Source of the DNA: Rhodospirillaceae bacterium
Lineage (GTDB): Bacteria > Pseudomonadota > Alphaproteobacteria > Rhodospirillales > Casp-alpha2
Assembly: GCA_016845145.1 (NCBI GenBank)
Contig: JAERTE010000139.1
Coordinates: 104,138-168,137, forward strand
Reading direction: 5' to 3'
DNA: 64,000 nt
The translations under genes and the position numbers were made by a program. How positions within the stretch are numbered: position 1 is the first letter of the stretch; the number at the start of each line of letters is the position of its first letter. Of this stretch, positions 46,468 to 55,183 are shown piece after piece. A model generated the notes under the pieces. The model was given only the letters and a program-made list of their open reading frames with translations. It was not told where the DNA came from and ran no database searches.

Positions 46468-47103
46468 TTATTGCGTTGCCACCATGCCACCGGCCCCGAG
46501 CATGGCGGTTCCGGCAGCGCGGTTGAACCAGCGAAGGCGCCGTGACGACCCGAGCAGCGTTCGCGCGCGTGACGCCAGCACGGCGTATCCGGTCAAGATG
46601 ATTGCGATATCTACGACCATCAGTCCCAACACAAGCATTCCATCTCCGAGCGTGATGTTGGCGATATCGATGAACATGGGCAACAAGGCGGCGTAGAAAA
46701 TAATGGCTTTGGGGTTGCTCATGGTGATTGTGTAGCCGGAAAGGGCCGCTTTCATGAAGTCGCCCTTGGTACTCACGGTATCGTTGGTCGGATGGGTCTC
46801 TGCAGTCCAGAATCGGAATCCCAAATAAATCAGATAGGCTGCGCCAAGGTAGCGAACCGCGGTAAAGAACCCTTCAAAATGCGCAGCCACGGCCGCAAGT
46901 CCCGTCAGACAAAGCATCACCAGTGTTATTTCGGCGATGACGATACCAAATATGAAGGCCAGCGCCGGTCGGAGCCCTTGCGCCATGGACCTTGCTACGG
47001 TTGCGGTGACACCGGGGCCAGGTGTGACCTTGATGATTATGCTCGCTGCCACCAGTTGCAGCAGCGCTTCGATTGGCACCGTGATGGTAAGAAGATCGAT
47101 CAT
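46468..47103 (-). CDS. LysE/RhtB family amino-acid exporter
   Basis: A 211-residue membrane protein with six predicted helices. The N-terminal LLQLVAASIIIKVTPGPGVT is the LysE-family PGP motif, followed by VARSMAQGLRPALAFIFGIV and RYLGAAYLIYLGFRFWTAET, with SNPKAIIFYAALLPMFIDIA in the second half. Its ATG overlaps the stop of ccmI (ATGA), so it is coupled to the cytochrome c maturation operon although the function looks unrelated. Substrate could be an amino acid or related metabolite. Confidence 0.9.
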   Translation of the reverse strand: MIDLLTITVPIEALLQLVAASIIIKVTPGPGVTATVARSMAQGLRPALAFIFGIVIAEITLVMLCLTGLAAVAAHFEGFFTAVRYLGAAYLIYLGFRFWTAETHPTNDTVSTKGDFMKAALSGYTITMSNPKAIIFYAALLPMFIDIANITLGDGMLVLGLMVVDIAIILTGYAVLASRARTLLGSSRRLRWFNRAAGTAMLGAGGMVATQ

Positions 47104-48269
47104 TGCAGGGCGCGGACGCGCGCTTCGGCTGCTTCGGCTTTCTTTGTTTCGCCCAACACCCGGTAAGCCTGAGCTAGGCGTTGCCAACCGGCAATGTCAT
47201 CGGGATTATCCTTCAGGCGGTCGGCTAAACGTTGCACCATACCTTTGATCATTTCGGTTCGGTCGTCGGCCGACATCTGGCCGGCGGCTTCCATCTGTTC
47301 GCGGGTCGGTCCTGGGGATGTGGGCATGGTGGGAGGCTGGGCTCGCTTGCCGGGCCCCAGAAGCTTTGCTGCCAGCGATGGTTTCAGTGTTGTAGGGTCG
47401 ATCTTTAAGTCCTTCGCGGCGCGGCGAATGCTCTCGCCGACGGTGGCACGCCACGGTGCATTTGGTGGCGACACGGCCAGAAGATCGGTCCAGCCTTGCA
47501 GAGCTTCCTTGAGTTTGCCGTCCTGGGCATCGGCCAATGCCAAGTAGTAGCGTGCCCTGGGGCTGCGCGCATCGCGTGACAATACACCTTGAAGTATGGA
47601 GCGAGCCTCGGCGCCGACGCGATTGTCATTGGTGATCACCAGAGCCTCGGCCAATTCGGTCCCGACGGCAGGATCCTCCGGCGCCAGTTCGGCGGCTCGG
47701 CGCAATGCCGCCACAGCTTCGTCCTCGCGCTCCATCGTCAGTAAGGTACGACCAAGCAAGACCCAGCCTTGCAGGTTGTTTGGGGTTTCTTCCATACGCT
47801 GGGCGAGTTTTTCAACCAACCCCGCCATCTCGCCTGCTTCCTTAAGGCGCTGTTGGCGGGCTTGCTCGGCAGCGATATCGCGCGCGGCGTAGGGTGTGTT
47901 TGGATACTCCGGCGAGCCCAAGTGGGCATAAAGAGCAAATGAAAGAGCGGGAACCGCCATCGTTACGATTACGGCTGCGATGGCACGCCGGCCACGTGGA
48001 GCGGTTGCTGACGACATTGAATTTTCCGCACTGTCGGCAATGGTCAGAATGCGGCGTTCAATCTCGCCCCGTGCGGCCTCGGCCTCGGCGTCACTGATCA
48101 GCCCACGCGCCAAATCCCGTTCAAGTTCTGAAAGTTGATCCTTGTAGACGGCAATGTCGTAATTCAGACGATCCGCCGCTCCGCCCGAACCGCGGCGGTT
48201 GAGTGCCCAAAGCATGCCGCAAACGACGACCGCCGTAACGGCGGCAACGGCTGTCCAAAGGATGGTCAT
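47100..48269 (-). CDS. ccmI: Cytochrome c maturation protein CcmI (CycH)
   Basis: A 389-residue apocytochrome chaperone. Two membrane segments (residues about 4-24 and 95-115) flank a cytoplasmic loop with the Leu-zipper-like [20 protein letters not shown] and [19 protein letters not shown]; the periplasmic C-terminal part contains TPR-like repeats ([40 protein letters not shown]). It starts at ATG 48269, overlapping the ccmH stop. Last classical ccm gene in the operon. Confidence 0.94.
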   Translation of the reverse strand: MTILWTAVAAVTAVVVCGMLWALNRRGSGGAADRLNYDIAVYKDQLSELERDLARGLISDAEAEAARGEIERRILTIADSAENSMSSATAPRGRRAIAAVIVTMAVPALSFALYAHLGSPEYPNTPYAARDIAAEQARQQRLKEAGEMAGLVEKLAQRMEETPNNLQGWVLLGRTLLTMEREDEAVAALRRAAELAPEDPAVGTELAEALVITNDNRVGAEARSILQGVLSRDARSPRARYYLALADAQDGKLKEALQGWTDLLAVSPPNAPWRATVGESIRRAAKDLKIDPTTLKPSLAAKLLGPGKRAQPPTMPTSPGPTREQMEAAGQMSADDRTEMIKGMVQRLADRLKDNPDDIAGWQRLAQAYRVLGETKKAEAAEARVRALQ

Positions 48270-48739
48270 GCGTCGTCGTCCTTCAACAGATCATCCAGGC
48301 GTTTGCGCTCGGCATCATTGAGTTCGGTCGCTGCGGCAGCTTGCGGGACGGCTGAGCGCTGCCGACGGAAAAACACCAGCCCGCCGAACAGTGCGAGCCC
48401 AGCGATCAGCAGCGGGCCCAGCCACAATGCCAAAGTGGCAATTTTGAACGGCGGTTTCAGCAGCACGAAATCCCCGTAGCGCGAGACAACATAATCCAGC
48501 ACTTGCTGATCGCTGTCGCCCGCGGTCAGGCGTTCACGCACCAAAAGGCGTAGATCACGCGCCAAGGTCGCATCCGAATCGTCGATGGATTGGTTTTGAC
48601 AGACGACGCAACGCAGGCCCTTGGATAAGTCCCGCGCCCGTGATTCCAACGCTGGGTCGGCCAGGACTTCGCCCGGGTCGACAGCTTGAGCTGGTAGACA
48701 AATCATGAAAATCAAAAGAGCGAGCATTAAACGGATCAT
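48266..48739 (-). CDS. ccmH: Cytochrome c maturation thiol oxidoreductase CcmH (CycL)
   Basis: A 157-residue membrane-anchored protein that reduces apocytochrome c thiols. A signal sequence ([15 protein letters not shown]) precedes the active site [20 protein letters not shown] with the CxxC pair; [38 protein letters not shown] and a C-terminal membrane helix follow. The start at 48739 is chosen to place the signal peptide at the N-terminus. One base separates it from ccmG. Confidence 0.95.
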   Translation of the reverse strand: MIRLMLALLIFMICLPAQAVDPGEVLADPALESRARDLSKGLRCVVCQNQSIDDSDATLARDLRLLVRERLTAGDSDQQVLDYVVSRYGDFVLLKPPFKIATLALWLGPLLIAGLALFGGLVFFRRQRSAVPQAAAATELNDAERKRLDDLLKDDDA

Positions 48740-48740
48740 G

Positions 48741-49292
48741 TCAGGATGCTCCGCCTTGGCGTAGTTTTTCAATCAACGGCCACAGCACGTCATCCCATAC
48801 GGCCTGATTAACCGGTCCTACGTGCTTGTAGCGAATAACGCCTTCGCGATCGACCAAGAAAGTTTCGGGCGCGCCCGTCACTCCGAAAGCGATGGCTGCC
48901 TTGGAGCGCGGATCGTCACCGACCAATGTATAAGGATCGCCGTAGCGCTTCAGCCAGGCTGGGCCGGCTTCCGGGTCTTCCTCGCGCCAATCGATGCCGT
49001 GGATGGGGACGAGGTTCGCTTTCTTCACTTCCATCAAAAACGGATGCTCGACGCGGCAGGCCACGCACCACGAACCGAAAATATTGACCAGAGATACATC
49101 GCCCGGCAGGTCAGTGTTGGCAAATCCCTTGTCGCCACGATGCTTGATCGGCGGCAAGTCGAATCCCGGCACCGGTTGACCGTCGAGCATGCTGGGCAGT
49201 TTTCTGGGGTCCAGGGTCAGCCCAACGCCCAGATAAATGCCGATGAAGCAAAACAAAGCCAACGGTACGATGTAAATCAAGCGATCACGCAT
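48741..49292 (-). CDS. ccmG: Thiol:disulfide interchange protein CcmG (DsbE)
   Basis: A 183-residue thioredoxin-fold protein anchored by an N-terminal helix ([20 protein letters not shown]). The redox motif is WCVAC in [20 protein letters not shown], and [20 protein letters not shown] carries the cis-Pro and the acidic groove typical of CcmG. It reduces the CcmH disulfide. Sits between ccmF and ccmH. Confidence 0.96.
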   Translation of the reverse strand: MRDRLIYIVPLALFCFIGIYLGVGLTLDPRKLPSMLDGQPVPGFDLPPIKHRGDKGFANTDLPGDVSLVNIFGSWCVACRVEHPFLMEVKKANLVPIHGIDWREEDPEAGPAWLKRYGDPYTLVGDDPRSKAAIAFGVTGAPETFLVDREGVIRYKHVGPVNQAVWDDVLWPLIEKLRQGGAS

Positions 49293-49304
49293 GGGGGCCG
49301 TCCT

Positions 49305-51287
49305 TTATGCACTCGCGGGGGCGGATGCCCGGGACGGGCTACGGCGCGGCGCGCCGACGCGGTAACGGCGGTCTGTGAGGCTTAATGTCGCACCAAAGAC
49401 CATGATCAGCGTACCCATCCACATCCAGACGACCAGCGGATTGAAATAGAGCCGCGTCACGTAGGTGCCGTCGGTTCCTTCTGCATCTCCGATCACAGCA
49501 TAAAGGTCTCCGCTCCACATGGTGTGGATAGCGGCCTCCGTGGTCGGCATGCCGCCAACGGGATAGTTGCGTTTCTCAGCCACCAAAGTGGCGACGGATT
49601 CACCACCATGCCGAACTTCGAAGGTCCCCGTAACGGCGGTGTAGTTGGGGCCTTGGGCCTGGTCAGCGCCTTTAAAAGTGAATTCGTAACCCGACACATC
49701 GACAGTTTGGCCCGGCTTCATGGTCTGGATGCTTTCCTTGGTCCAGCCGCCGGCACCGGCCATGCCGGCGATGGCGATGGCGAGCCCCAGATGCCCCAGC
49801 ACCATGCCCCAACTGGCGCGCGGTGTGCGGATCAAGCGGCTCCAAATGCCGGCGGGGGCTGAAAACAGACGTAGCCGACCGGCCAGTTCAGCCATCGTGC
49901 CGACGCCCAGCCATACGGCGAGGCCCATGGCAAGAGTGGCAAAAATCGGTCCGTCGGTTTGCCAGGCCCACGTGGCTATCGTGGCGACCAAGGCGAGTAC
50001 GAAGGCGATCTTGAGGCGGCTGAAGGCGGCGCCGATGTCGCCGCGTTTCCAATTGAGTAGCGGTCCGAAGGCCATGGCGGCAATCATCGGGATCATCAAC
50101 GGGATAAACACCGCATTGAAAAACGGTGGACCGACGGAGACTTTTGCGCCGCCGACAGCATCAAGAAACAACGGATAGAGCGTGCCCAGCAACACGGCAG
50201 CCGCAGCCGTTGTCATGACCAGATTGTTGAACAACAGTGCGCCTTCGCGAGAAATCGGCTGGAACAACCCGGTGCTCTTCAGTTGCGGGCCACGCCAGGC
50301 AAACAGTGCCAACGAGCCGCCGATGACAACGACCAACAACGCCAAAATGAACACGCCGCGTGTAGGGTCGGTGGCAAAGGCATGGACGGAGGTGAGGACG
50401 CCGGAGCGCACAAGGAATGTGCCCAGCAGACTGAGCGAGAAGGTGACAATGGCCAGCAGGATGGTCCAACCCTTAAGCGAATCACGCTTTTCCACGACGG
50501 TGGCTGAGTGCAGTAGCGCCGTGCCGGCCAGCCAGGGCATGAACGATGCGTTCTCGACAGGGTCCCAAAACCACCAGCCACCCCAGCCGAGTTCATAATA
50601 CGCCCACCAGGACCCAAGCGCGATACCGCCTGTCAGAAATGCCCAGGCCGCCAGCGTCCAGGGCCGCACCCAGCGTGCCCAAGCGGCATCAACCCGGCCT
50701 TCGATGAGCGCTGCGATGGCAAAGGAAAAGGCCATGGAAAAACCCACGTAGCCGAGATAGAGCATGGGAGGGTGGAAAGCGAGGCCGGGATCCTGCAGAA
50801 GCGGATTGAGTTCGCGCCCATTCAGGGGAACCGGAAAAACCCGCTCGAACGGGTTCGAGGTGAACAGTATGAATAAATAGAAGCCGACTGCGATCATCGA
50901 TTGCACGCTCAACACCCGTGCGCGCAACGCCGGCGGCAGGTTGCGCCCGAAGGCGGCTACGGCGGCACCGAAAATGGCCAGGATCAATACCCAAAGCAGC
51001 AACGAGCCCTCGTGGTTCCCCCAGACGCCGGAGACCTTGTAGAGCATAGGCATAGCGGTGTTGGAGTTACTGACGACGTTGACGACGCTGAAATCAGACG
51101 TGACATAGAGATGCGTTAAACACCCGAATGAGATCGCCACCAGCAAAAACTGAAACATCGCTGCAGGTCGTGCGAGCGCCATCCAGGCGGCATCGTCACG
51201 GGCCGCGCCAATCAGCGGCAGGGTCGCCTGAACGAGAGCTACGGCAAGCGCCAGTATGAGGGTGAAGTGGCCGAGTTCCGCTGTCAC
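49305..51287 (-). CDS. ccmF: Cytochrome c haem lyase subunit CcmF
   Basis: A 660-residue polytopic membrane protein that, with CcmH and CcmI, attaches haem to apocytochrome c. The periplasmic Trp-rich signature GWGGWWFWDPVENASFMPWL and the N-terminal KVSGVWGNHEGSLLLWVLIL are intact, with LLQDPGLAFHPPMLYLGYVG supplying a conserved haem-ligand His region. About 13-15 transmembrane helices. Its start overlaps the ccmE stop by four bases. Confidence 0.97.
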   Translation of the reverse strand: MTAELGHFTLILALAVALVQATLPLIGAARDDAAWMALARPAAMFQFLLVAISFGCLTHLYVTSDFSVVNVVSNSNTAMPMLYKVSGVWGNHEGSLLLWVLILAIFGAAVAAFGRNLPPALRARVLSVQSMIAVGFYLFILFTSNPFERVFPVPLNGRELNPLLQDPGLAFHPPMLYLGYVGFSMAFSFAIAALIEGRVDAAWARWVRPWTLAAWAFLTGGIALGSWWAYYELGWGGWWFWDPVENASFMPWLAGTALLHSATVVEKRDSLKGWTILLAIVTFSLSLLGTFLVRSGVLTSVHAFATDPTRGVFILALLVVVIGGSLALFAWRGPQLKSTGLFQPISREGALLFNNLVMTTAAAAVLLGTLYPLFLDAVGGAKVSVGPPFFNAVFIPLMIPMIAAMAFGPLLNWKRGDIGAAFSRLKIAFVLALVATIATWAWQTDGPIFATLAMGLAVWLGVGTMAELAGRLRLFSAPAGIWSRLIRTPRASWGMVLGHLGLAIAIAGMAGAGGWTKESIQTMKPGQTVDVSGYEFTFKGADQAQGPNYTAVTGTFEVRHGGESVATLVAEKRNYPVGGMPTTEAAIHTMWSGDLYAVIGDAEGTDGTYVTRLYFNPLVVWMWMGTLIMVFGATLSLTDRRYRVGAPRRSPSRASAPASA

Positions 51288-51733
51288 TGGGCCTTGCCTT
51301 CGTCTTTACCTTGCCATTGCCCCGATTTCTTGATCGCTTCGGCGACCTCGGGCGGCATATAATTTTCATCGTGTTTGGCCAGCACTTCCTCGGCCTCGAA
51401 GACGTTGCCTTGCAAGCGTCCTTCGGTGACGACGCCTTGGCCCTCGCGGAACAGGTCGGGCAGCACGCCCTTGTAGCGCACGCTGATGGTGTTGGCGGTG
51501 TCGGTGACCTTGAACATGGTGATGCCACCGCCTGGTTTCTCGACGCTGTTCTCAGCCACCAGGCCGCCGAGCCGCAAGCGCTGGCCTGAATTCGGCTTTT
51601 TCTCAACCAAGTCTGTTGGGCTGAAGAAGAACACGATGTTGTCTTCTAGGGCGCTTAACACCAACCCGGCAGCAGCGCCCAACAGGCAAAGCGCAATGAC
51701 AACAAACGTTAGGCGTTTATGTTTACGTTTCAT
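51284..51733 (-). CDS. ccmE: Cytochrome c-type biogenesis haem chaperone CcmE
   Basis: A 149-residue membrane-tethered OB-fold protein. RKHKRLTFVVIALCLLGAAA begins the anchor helix, RLRLGGLVAENSVEKPGGG starts the barrel, and EEVLAKHDENYMPPEVAEAI carries the His that binds haem covalently and the neighbouring Tyr. The start at 51733 follows ccmD by overlap of a few bases. Delivers haem to CcmF. Confidence 0.96.
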   Translation of the reverse strand: MKRKHKRLTFVVIALCLLGAAAGLVLSALEDNIVFFFSPTDLVEKKPNSGQRLRLGGLVAENSVEKPGGGITMFKVTDTANTISVRYKGVLPDLFREGQGVVTEGRLQGNVFEAEEVLAKHDENYMPPEVAEAIKKSGQWQGKDEGKAQ

Positions 51734-51926
51734 GAGAGGCTTCCGAGGTGGGTTCTGATTTGCGCCGCGCACGCGGGTTCAAAGCGGCGAGCTCATTGTC
51801 CGATGCATGCTGGAACCGGCGACCGGCAATAAACAGTCCGACAAGCACGATGGCGACAATACCGTAGGCCGGCCAGATAAACCCGGCATGACCGCCCATG
51901 TTGAGAAACTCTGTAATCTCAGCCAT
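51723..51926 (-). CDS. ccmD: Haem exporter accessory protein CcmD
   Basis: A 67-residue single-span protein: EFLNMGGHAGFIWPAYGIVA and LVGLFIAGRRFQHASDNELA show one membrane helix with a short basic cytoplasmic tail. CcmD holds the CcmABC-CcmE complex for release of haem-bound CcmE. The start at 51926 (MAEITEFL) follows ccmC by one base; the longer frame lies within ccmC. Confidence 0.88.
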   Translation of the reverse strand: MAEITEFLNMGGHAGFIWPAYGIVAIVLVGLFIAGRRFQHASDNELAALNPRARRKSEPTSEASHET

Positions 51927-51927
51927 A

Positions 51928-52695
51928 TCAATCGGCCCCTTCTTTGGCAGGACCGTTCGCGGTCGAAGTTTCACCGGCATGGACTTGGCGCATACGGAGC
52001 GCGCGGACTTTCATGGCGCTAATCTCGCCGCGGATACGGATCAGCATCAACCAGATGTAATAGGCCTTGAACGCCAGCGCCATCAGCAACAGCGGCGTCA
52101 GCATGCTGGAGTGAATAGCCGGGCCGCTCATCTTCACGACACTGGCAGGTTGATGCAGAGTGTTCCACCAATCGACAGAAAACTTGATGATCGGGACGTT
52201 GATAAATCCGACGAGCGCGAGAATAGCCGATGCTTTAGCACCGCGCTCGGCATCGTCGAAGGCATCCTGCAGGGCCATGTATCCGAGGTATAGGAAGAAC
52301 AATATCAAGACCGACGTTAAGCGGGCGTCCCAAACCCACCAAGTGCCCCACATGGGCTTGCCCCAAAGAGAGCCGGTAACCAGCGCCAGGAAGGTAAATC
52401 CCGCACCAATGGGTGCCGTGGCGCGCGCAGCGAGACCGGCCAAGGGGTGTTTCCAGATAAGCGCTACGCCGCTGGCCACAGCGAGCGCCGTATAGCAAAA
52501 CAACGCCATCCACGCGGCAGGCACGTGAATGTACATGATCCGGACGGTTTCTCCCTGCTGATAGTCGGCAGGGGAGGCCAGCAGAGCGAAATACAGCCCC
52601 GCTAGTGTCAGAATAATCGTCAAGCCAGCGGCCCACGGCTGAATGATATCAGCGAGGCGCAGAAAACGGGTTGGGTTGGCAAATCTGTGCAGCAT
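51928..52695 (-). CDS. ccmC: Haem ABC transporter permease CcmC
   Basis: A 255-residue, six-helix membrane protein. WGTWWVWDARLTSVLILFFL is the Trp-rich haem-handling loop and FINVPIIKFSVDWWNTLHQP carries the conserved His region. It loads haem onto CcmE. It starts the ccmCDEFGHI unit, 112 bases after ccmB, with an FNR/FixK-like box about 92 bases upstream. Confidence 0.97.
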   Translation of the reverse strand: MLHRFANPTRFLRLADIIQPWAAGLTIILTLAGLYFALLASPADYQQGETVRIMYIHVPAAWMALFCYTALAVASGVALIWKHPLAGLAARATAPIGAGFTFLALVTGSLWGKPMWGTWWVWDARLTSVLILFFLYLGYMALQDAFDDAERGAKASAILALVGFINVPIIKFSVDWWNTLHQPASVVKMSGPAIHSSMLTPLLLMALAFKAYYIWLMLIRIRGEISAMKVRALRMRQVHAGETSTANGPAKEGAD

Positions 52696-52780
52696 GGTAC
52701 CGGTTTTGTACAGGGTTCCGAGGTGGAATTCCAGATTCCTTCGACTGTAACGTCAGTATGTTATGTGGGTGATTTACGCC

Positions 52781-52794
52781 TTGACTCAAATCAA
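52781..52794 (-). promoter_or_regulatory. FNR/FixK-type binding site upstream of ccmC
   Basis: On the minus strand TTGAT-TTGA-GTCAA, one mismatch from the FNR/FixK consensus TTGAT-n4-ATCAA. Its centre lies about 92 bases upstream of the ccmC ATG in the only gap of the ccm cluster. Oxygen-responsive control of cytochrome c maturation by this regulator family is well known in alphaproteobacteria. Confidence 0.65.
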
Positions 52795-52807
52795 TATTTT
52801 TCGAAAG

Positions 52808-53476
52808 TCAACTTCGAAGAGCTTGCCGCAATGCCGCCGCCGATGCCCACAACGACAAAGGCAGGACACCGACCAGCAAGCCGCTCAAGATCAACACATG
52901 TGGACGCCAAACCAATCCGTTTAAAGCCGCATCGACGGCGCTGACGCCGAAAATCAGGATCGGGATATACAACGGCAAGATCAGCAATGACAGGAGCACG
53001 CCGCCGCGCCTGGCCCCCAAGATCAAAGCCGCACCGATCGCACCGATCAGGCTGAGCGCCGGCGTGCCGATACCGAGTGCCAGCACCAAAACGGCGAAAC
53101 CGCCACCATCCATGTTCATGAGGACCGCCAGTAGTGGCGCGGCGATTATCAAGGGCAACCCCGTGGTGAGCCAGTGTGCCACGACCTTGGCTGCGACGGT
53201 TAACTCCAGCGCCAGTGGTTGCATAATCAGCAGTTCCAGGCTGCCGTCGTCGAAATCCGCCTGAAAAAGGCGTTCCAACGACAACATGGATGCCAACAAC
53301 GCCGCTACCCAGATGACGCCAGCGCTGATGCGCGCCAAAATATTCGGCTCGGGTCCGACACCGAACGGAAACAGCACGACCGCGAGGACGAAAAACATCA
53401 CCACCATCAGACTATCCATGCCCTGGCGCATGGCCAAACGCAGGTCGCGGCGGATGATCTCAATAAATGCTGTCAT
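52808..53476 (-). CDS. ccmB: Haem ABC transporter permease CcmB
   Basis: A 222-residue, six-helix permease. IIRRDLRLAMRQGMDSLMVV, FPFGVGPEPNILARISAGVI, FQADFDDGSLELLIMQPLAL and APLLAVLMNMDGGGFAVLVL match the CcmB family. It overlaps ccmA by 17 bases, so the pair is co-translated. Works with CcmA to release holo-CcmE. Confidence 0.96.
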   Translation of the reverse strand: MTAFIEIIRRDLRLAMRQGMDSLMVVMFFVLAVVLFPFGVGPEPNILARISAGVIWVAALLASMLSLERLFQADFDDGSLELLIMQPLALELTVAAKVVAHWLTTGLPLIIAAPLLAVLMNMDGGGFAVLVLALGIGTPALSLIGAIGAALILGARRGGVLLSLLILPLYIPILIFGVSAVDAALNGLVWRPHVLILSGLLVGVLPLSLWASAAALRQALRS

Positions 53477-54107
53477 CGTACGCCATCTCTACATGAAATT
53501 CGTTGAGGTTGAGGGTCACCGCGTCATCGAGGCCAAGCGCTGTGTGGGTCGAGGCGACGACCATACCGCCGGTTTTCCGGTGATCTACCAGCGCTTGCTC
53601 AAACCGCGCGATGGTGGCGACATCGAGGGCTGTCGTCGGTTCGTCGAGCAGCCAAAGCGGGGCAGGGGAGGCCAGAATACGGGCGAGATTGACGCGACGC
53701 TTTTGTCCCGCGGAGAGAAACCGCCCAGGCACGTCCCTTAGGTGCGTGATATCGAAAGCGTCCAGTGCCGAGGCGAGTTGAGCGTGGGTGCCGCGCATCG
53801 CAGCCCAAAATGAGACGTTCTCGGCGACTGTCAGGACGGGTTTTACGGCATCATGATGACCGACGTAGTGCAGTCGCTGGAAATGGTTTTCGGGCTCGTC
53901 TTTTACCGTACCGTCCTGCCAGCCAATGCTGCCGCCCAAAGGCTGCAAAAGACCAGCCATGATGCGAAGCAGGGTCGATTTTCCGCTACCGTTGGGGCCC
54001 TTGAGCAACAAGGCGCCACCAGGCTGCAGATCAAACGACAAGTCCGCGAAGACCATGCGGCCGCCGCGATAACAGGCTAAGTCGGTTCCGGAGAACTGGG
54101 TGCTCAT
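53460..54107 (-). CDS. ccmA: Haem ABC transporter ATPase CcmA
   Basis: A 215-residue ABC ATPase. Walker A is LLLKGPNGSGKSTLLRIMAG, the signature region is RFLSAGQKRRVNLARILASP, and Walker B is LWLLDEPTTALDVATIARFE. ATP hydrolysis is needed to release haem-loaded CcmE. The ATG at 54107 is chosen since GGGGCAGAG precedes it; the upstream in-frame extension of 37 residues is atypical. First gene of ccmAB. Confidence 0.96.
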   Translation of the reverse strand: MSTQFSGTDLACYRGGRMVFADLSFDLQPGGALLLKGPNGSGKSTLLRIMAGLLQPLGGSIGWQDGTVKDEPENHFQRLHYVGHHDAVKPVLTVAENVSFWAAMRGTHAQLASALDAFDITHLRDVPGRFLSAGQKRRVNLARILASPAPLWLLDEPTTALDVATIARFEQALVDHRKTGGMVVASTHTALGLDDAVTLNLNEFHVEMAYDDSIY

Positions 54108-54355
54108 CTCTGCCCCATGATCGTGTACCTTCGATCTTTCATTCGTGTGCGGAGAACCTAAACCAAAGCGTCGGATGAAAAAAGCGGCCGGGACGAACCC
54201 GGCCGCAAGTTTCGGCAAAGGGATGCCGATAAGGGGACCAGAGAGGGGGAATCCCTGGTATAGACGAGGAGGTCTATGGCAAGCATTAAAGCCTGAAAAT
54301 GTGGCAAGAATATGGGCGAGGTTTGATATTTCGGAGGCAGTAAAGTGGGCCGAGG
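54108..54355. other. Intergenic region between ccmA and the FkbM gene
   Basis: The 248 bases contain the terminator of the upstream operon and, by position, the ccmA promoter. A second small inverted repeat, ATAGAC-gaggag-GTCTAT (54260-54277), is visible. No coding frame with support is present. Confidence 0.5.
54178..54206 (-). terminator. Terminator of the acyl-CoA synthetase / liv / FkbM operon
   Basis: A 9-pair GC stem GCGGCCGGG / CCCGGCCGC (54184-54192 with 54198-54206) with a 5-base loop. On the minus strand it is followed by TTTTTT. It is about 150 bases after the FkbM gene stop and upstream of ccmA. Confidence 0.82.
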
Positions 54356-55180
54356 TCAGAACTTAATTGTCGGATCAGTAATTTCCTGCATCCCTTCGAC
54401 ATTGATTCCACGCTCACGCGGCAGGCAAATAATATTGCGCGAGATCAGGTTTTCAAACACGTTTTCCCGGTTCCCAAAGAAATTATCTTGGTTGAACAAG
54501 GGCGGGAGATGCCAATAAACCCGGTATTCGAGCTCAAACAAATGCGTCAGTAAGCGTTCGGCGCGGTCCCGGCGGTCGTTTTCCATATAGAGAATTGGTC
54601 GGAAGTTCTTGATGGTTTCGGCGCCACCGATGAGAACTTCGTTTTCCATTCCTTCCACGTCGATTTTCATGACATCGCATCTGTTGAATTTCAACCCATC
54701 GAGCGTGTGACAAGGAACGGGCTCACCTCGATCGACATCGATCAGCGAAAGGCCGCCGAAGTTTCCACCCTGTTCATAATTGACAACCGGCACATGGAGG
54801 GTGCGTTGCTCAGCGCCGACAGCGCCATGGTAAGTGTGGACATTCATCAAGCCATTGAGAGCGATATTGGCGCATAACAGCTGAAAGATATGGCGTTGCG
54901 GTTCAAACGCCGCGACGGCGCCTTGAGGGCCGACTTTTTTCGCCATGAAAACGGTGAGAGCACCCATATTGGCGCCGACATCAAACGCGACCATTCCGGG
55001 TTTCAGCAGCTGGTTGAGAATTTCCGCTTCACCCTCAACGTATTCACCATAGAGATCAAGCGAGCGACCGACGTAGGTGTCGCCGATGTTGTACGCCATT
55101 GGCCCATGACGGCATTCTTTTACGCGAACTTGTTCGTTAAAGAGAATGGGGGCTGTCGATGCGGAAACGCCCTCAGCCAT
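54356..55180 (-). CDS. FkbM family methyltransferase
   Basis: A 274-residue SAM-dependent methyltransferase-like protein. The SAM-binding motif is GMVAFDVGANMGALTVFMAK, VAAFEPQRHIFQLLCANIAL follows, and RCDVMKIDVEGMENEVLIGG is the FkbM-family signature with the acidic DVEG. Family members methylate hydroxyls of secondary metabolites or surface sugars. It begins 3 bases after the PaaK-like gene and is therefore the last gene of a transport operon, an odd association. Substrate unknown. Confidence 0.88.
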   Translation of the reverse strand: MAEGVSASTAPILFNEQVRVKECRHGPMAYNIGDTYVGRSLDLYGEYVEGEAEILNQLLKPGMVAFDVGANMGALTVFMAKKVGPQGAVAAFEPQRHIFQLLCANIALNGLMNVHTYHGAVGAEQRTLHVPVVNYEQGGNFGGLSLIDVDRGEPVPCHTLDGLKFNRCDVMKIDVEGMENEVLIGGAETIKNFRPILYMENDRRDRAERLLTHLFELEYRVYWHLPPLFNQDNFFGNRENVFENLISRNIICLPRERGINVEGMQEITDPTIKF

Positions 55181-55183
55181 GGG

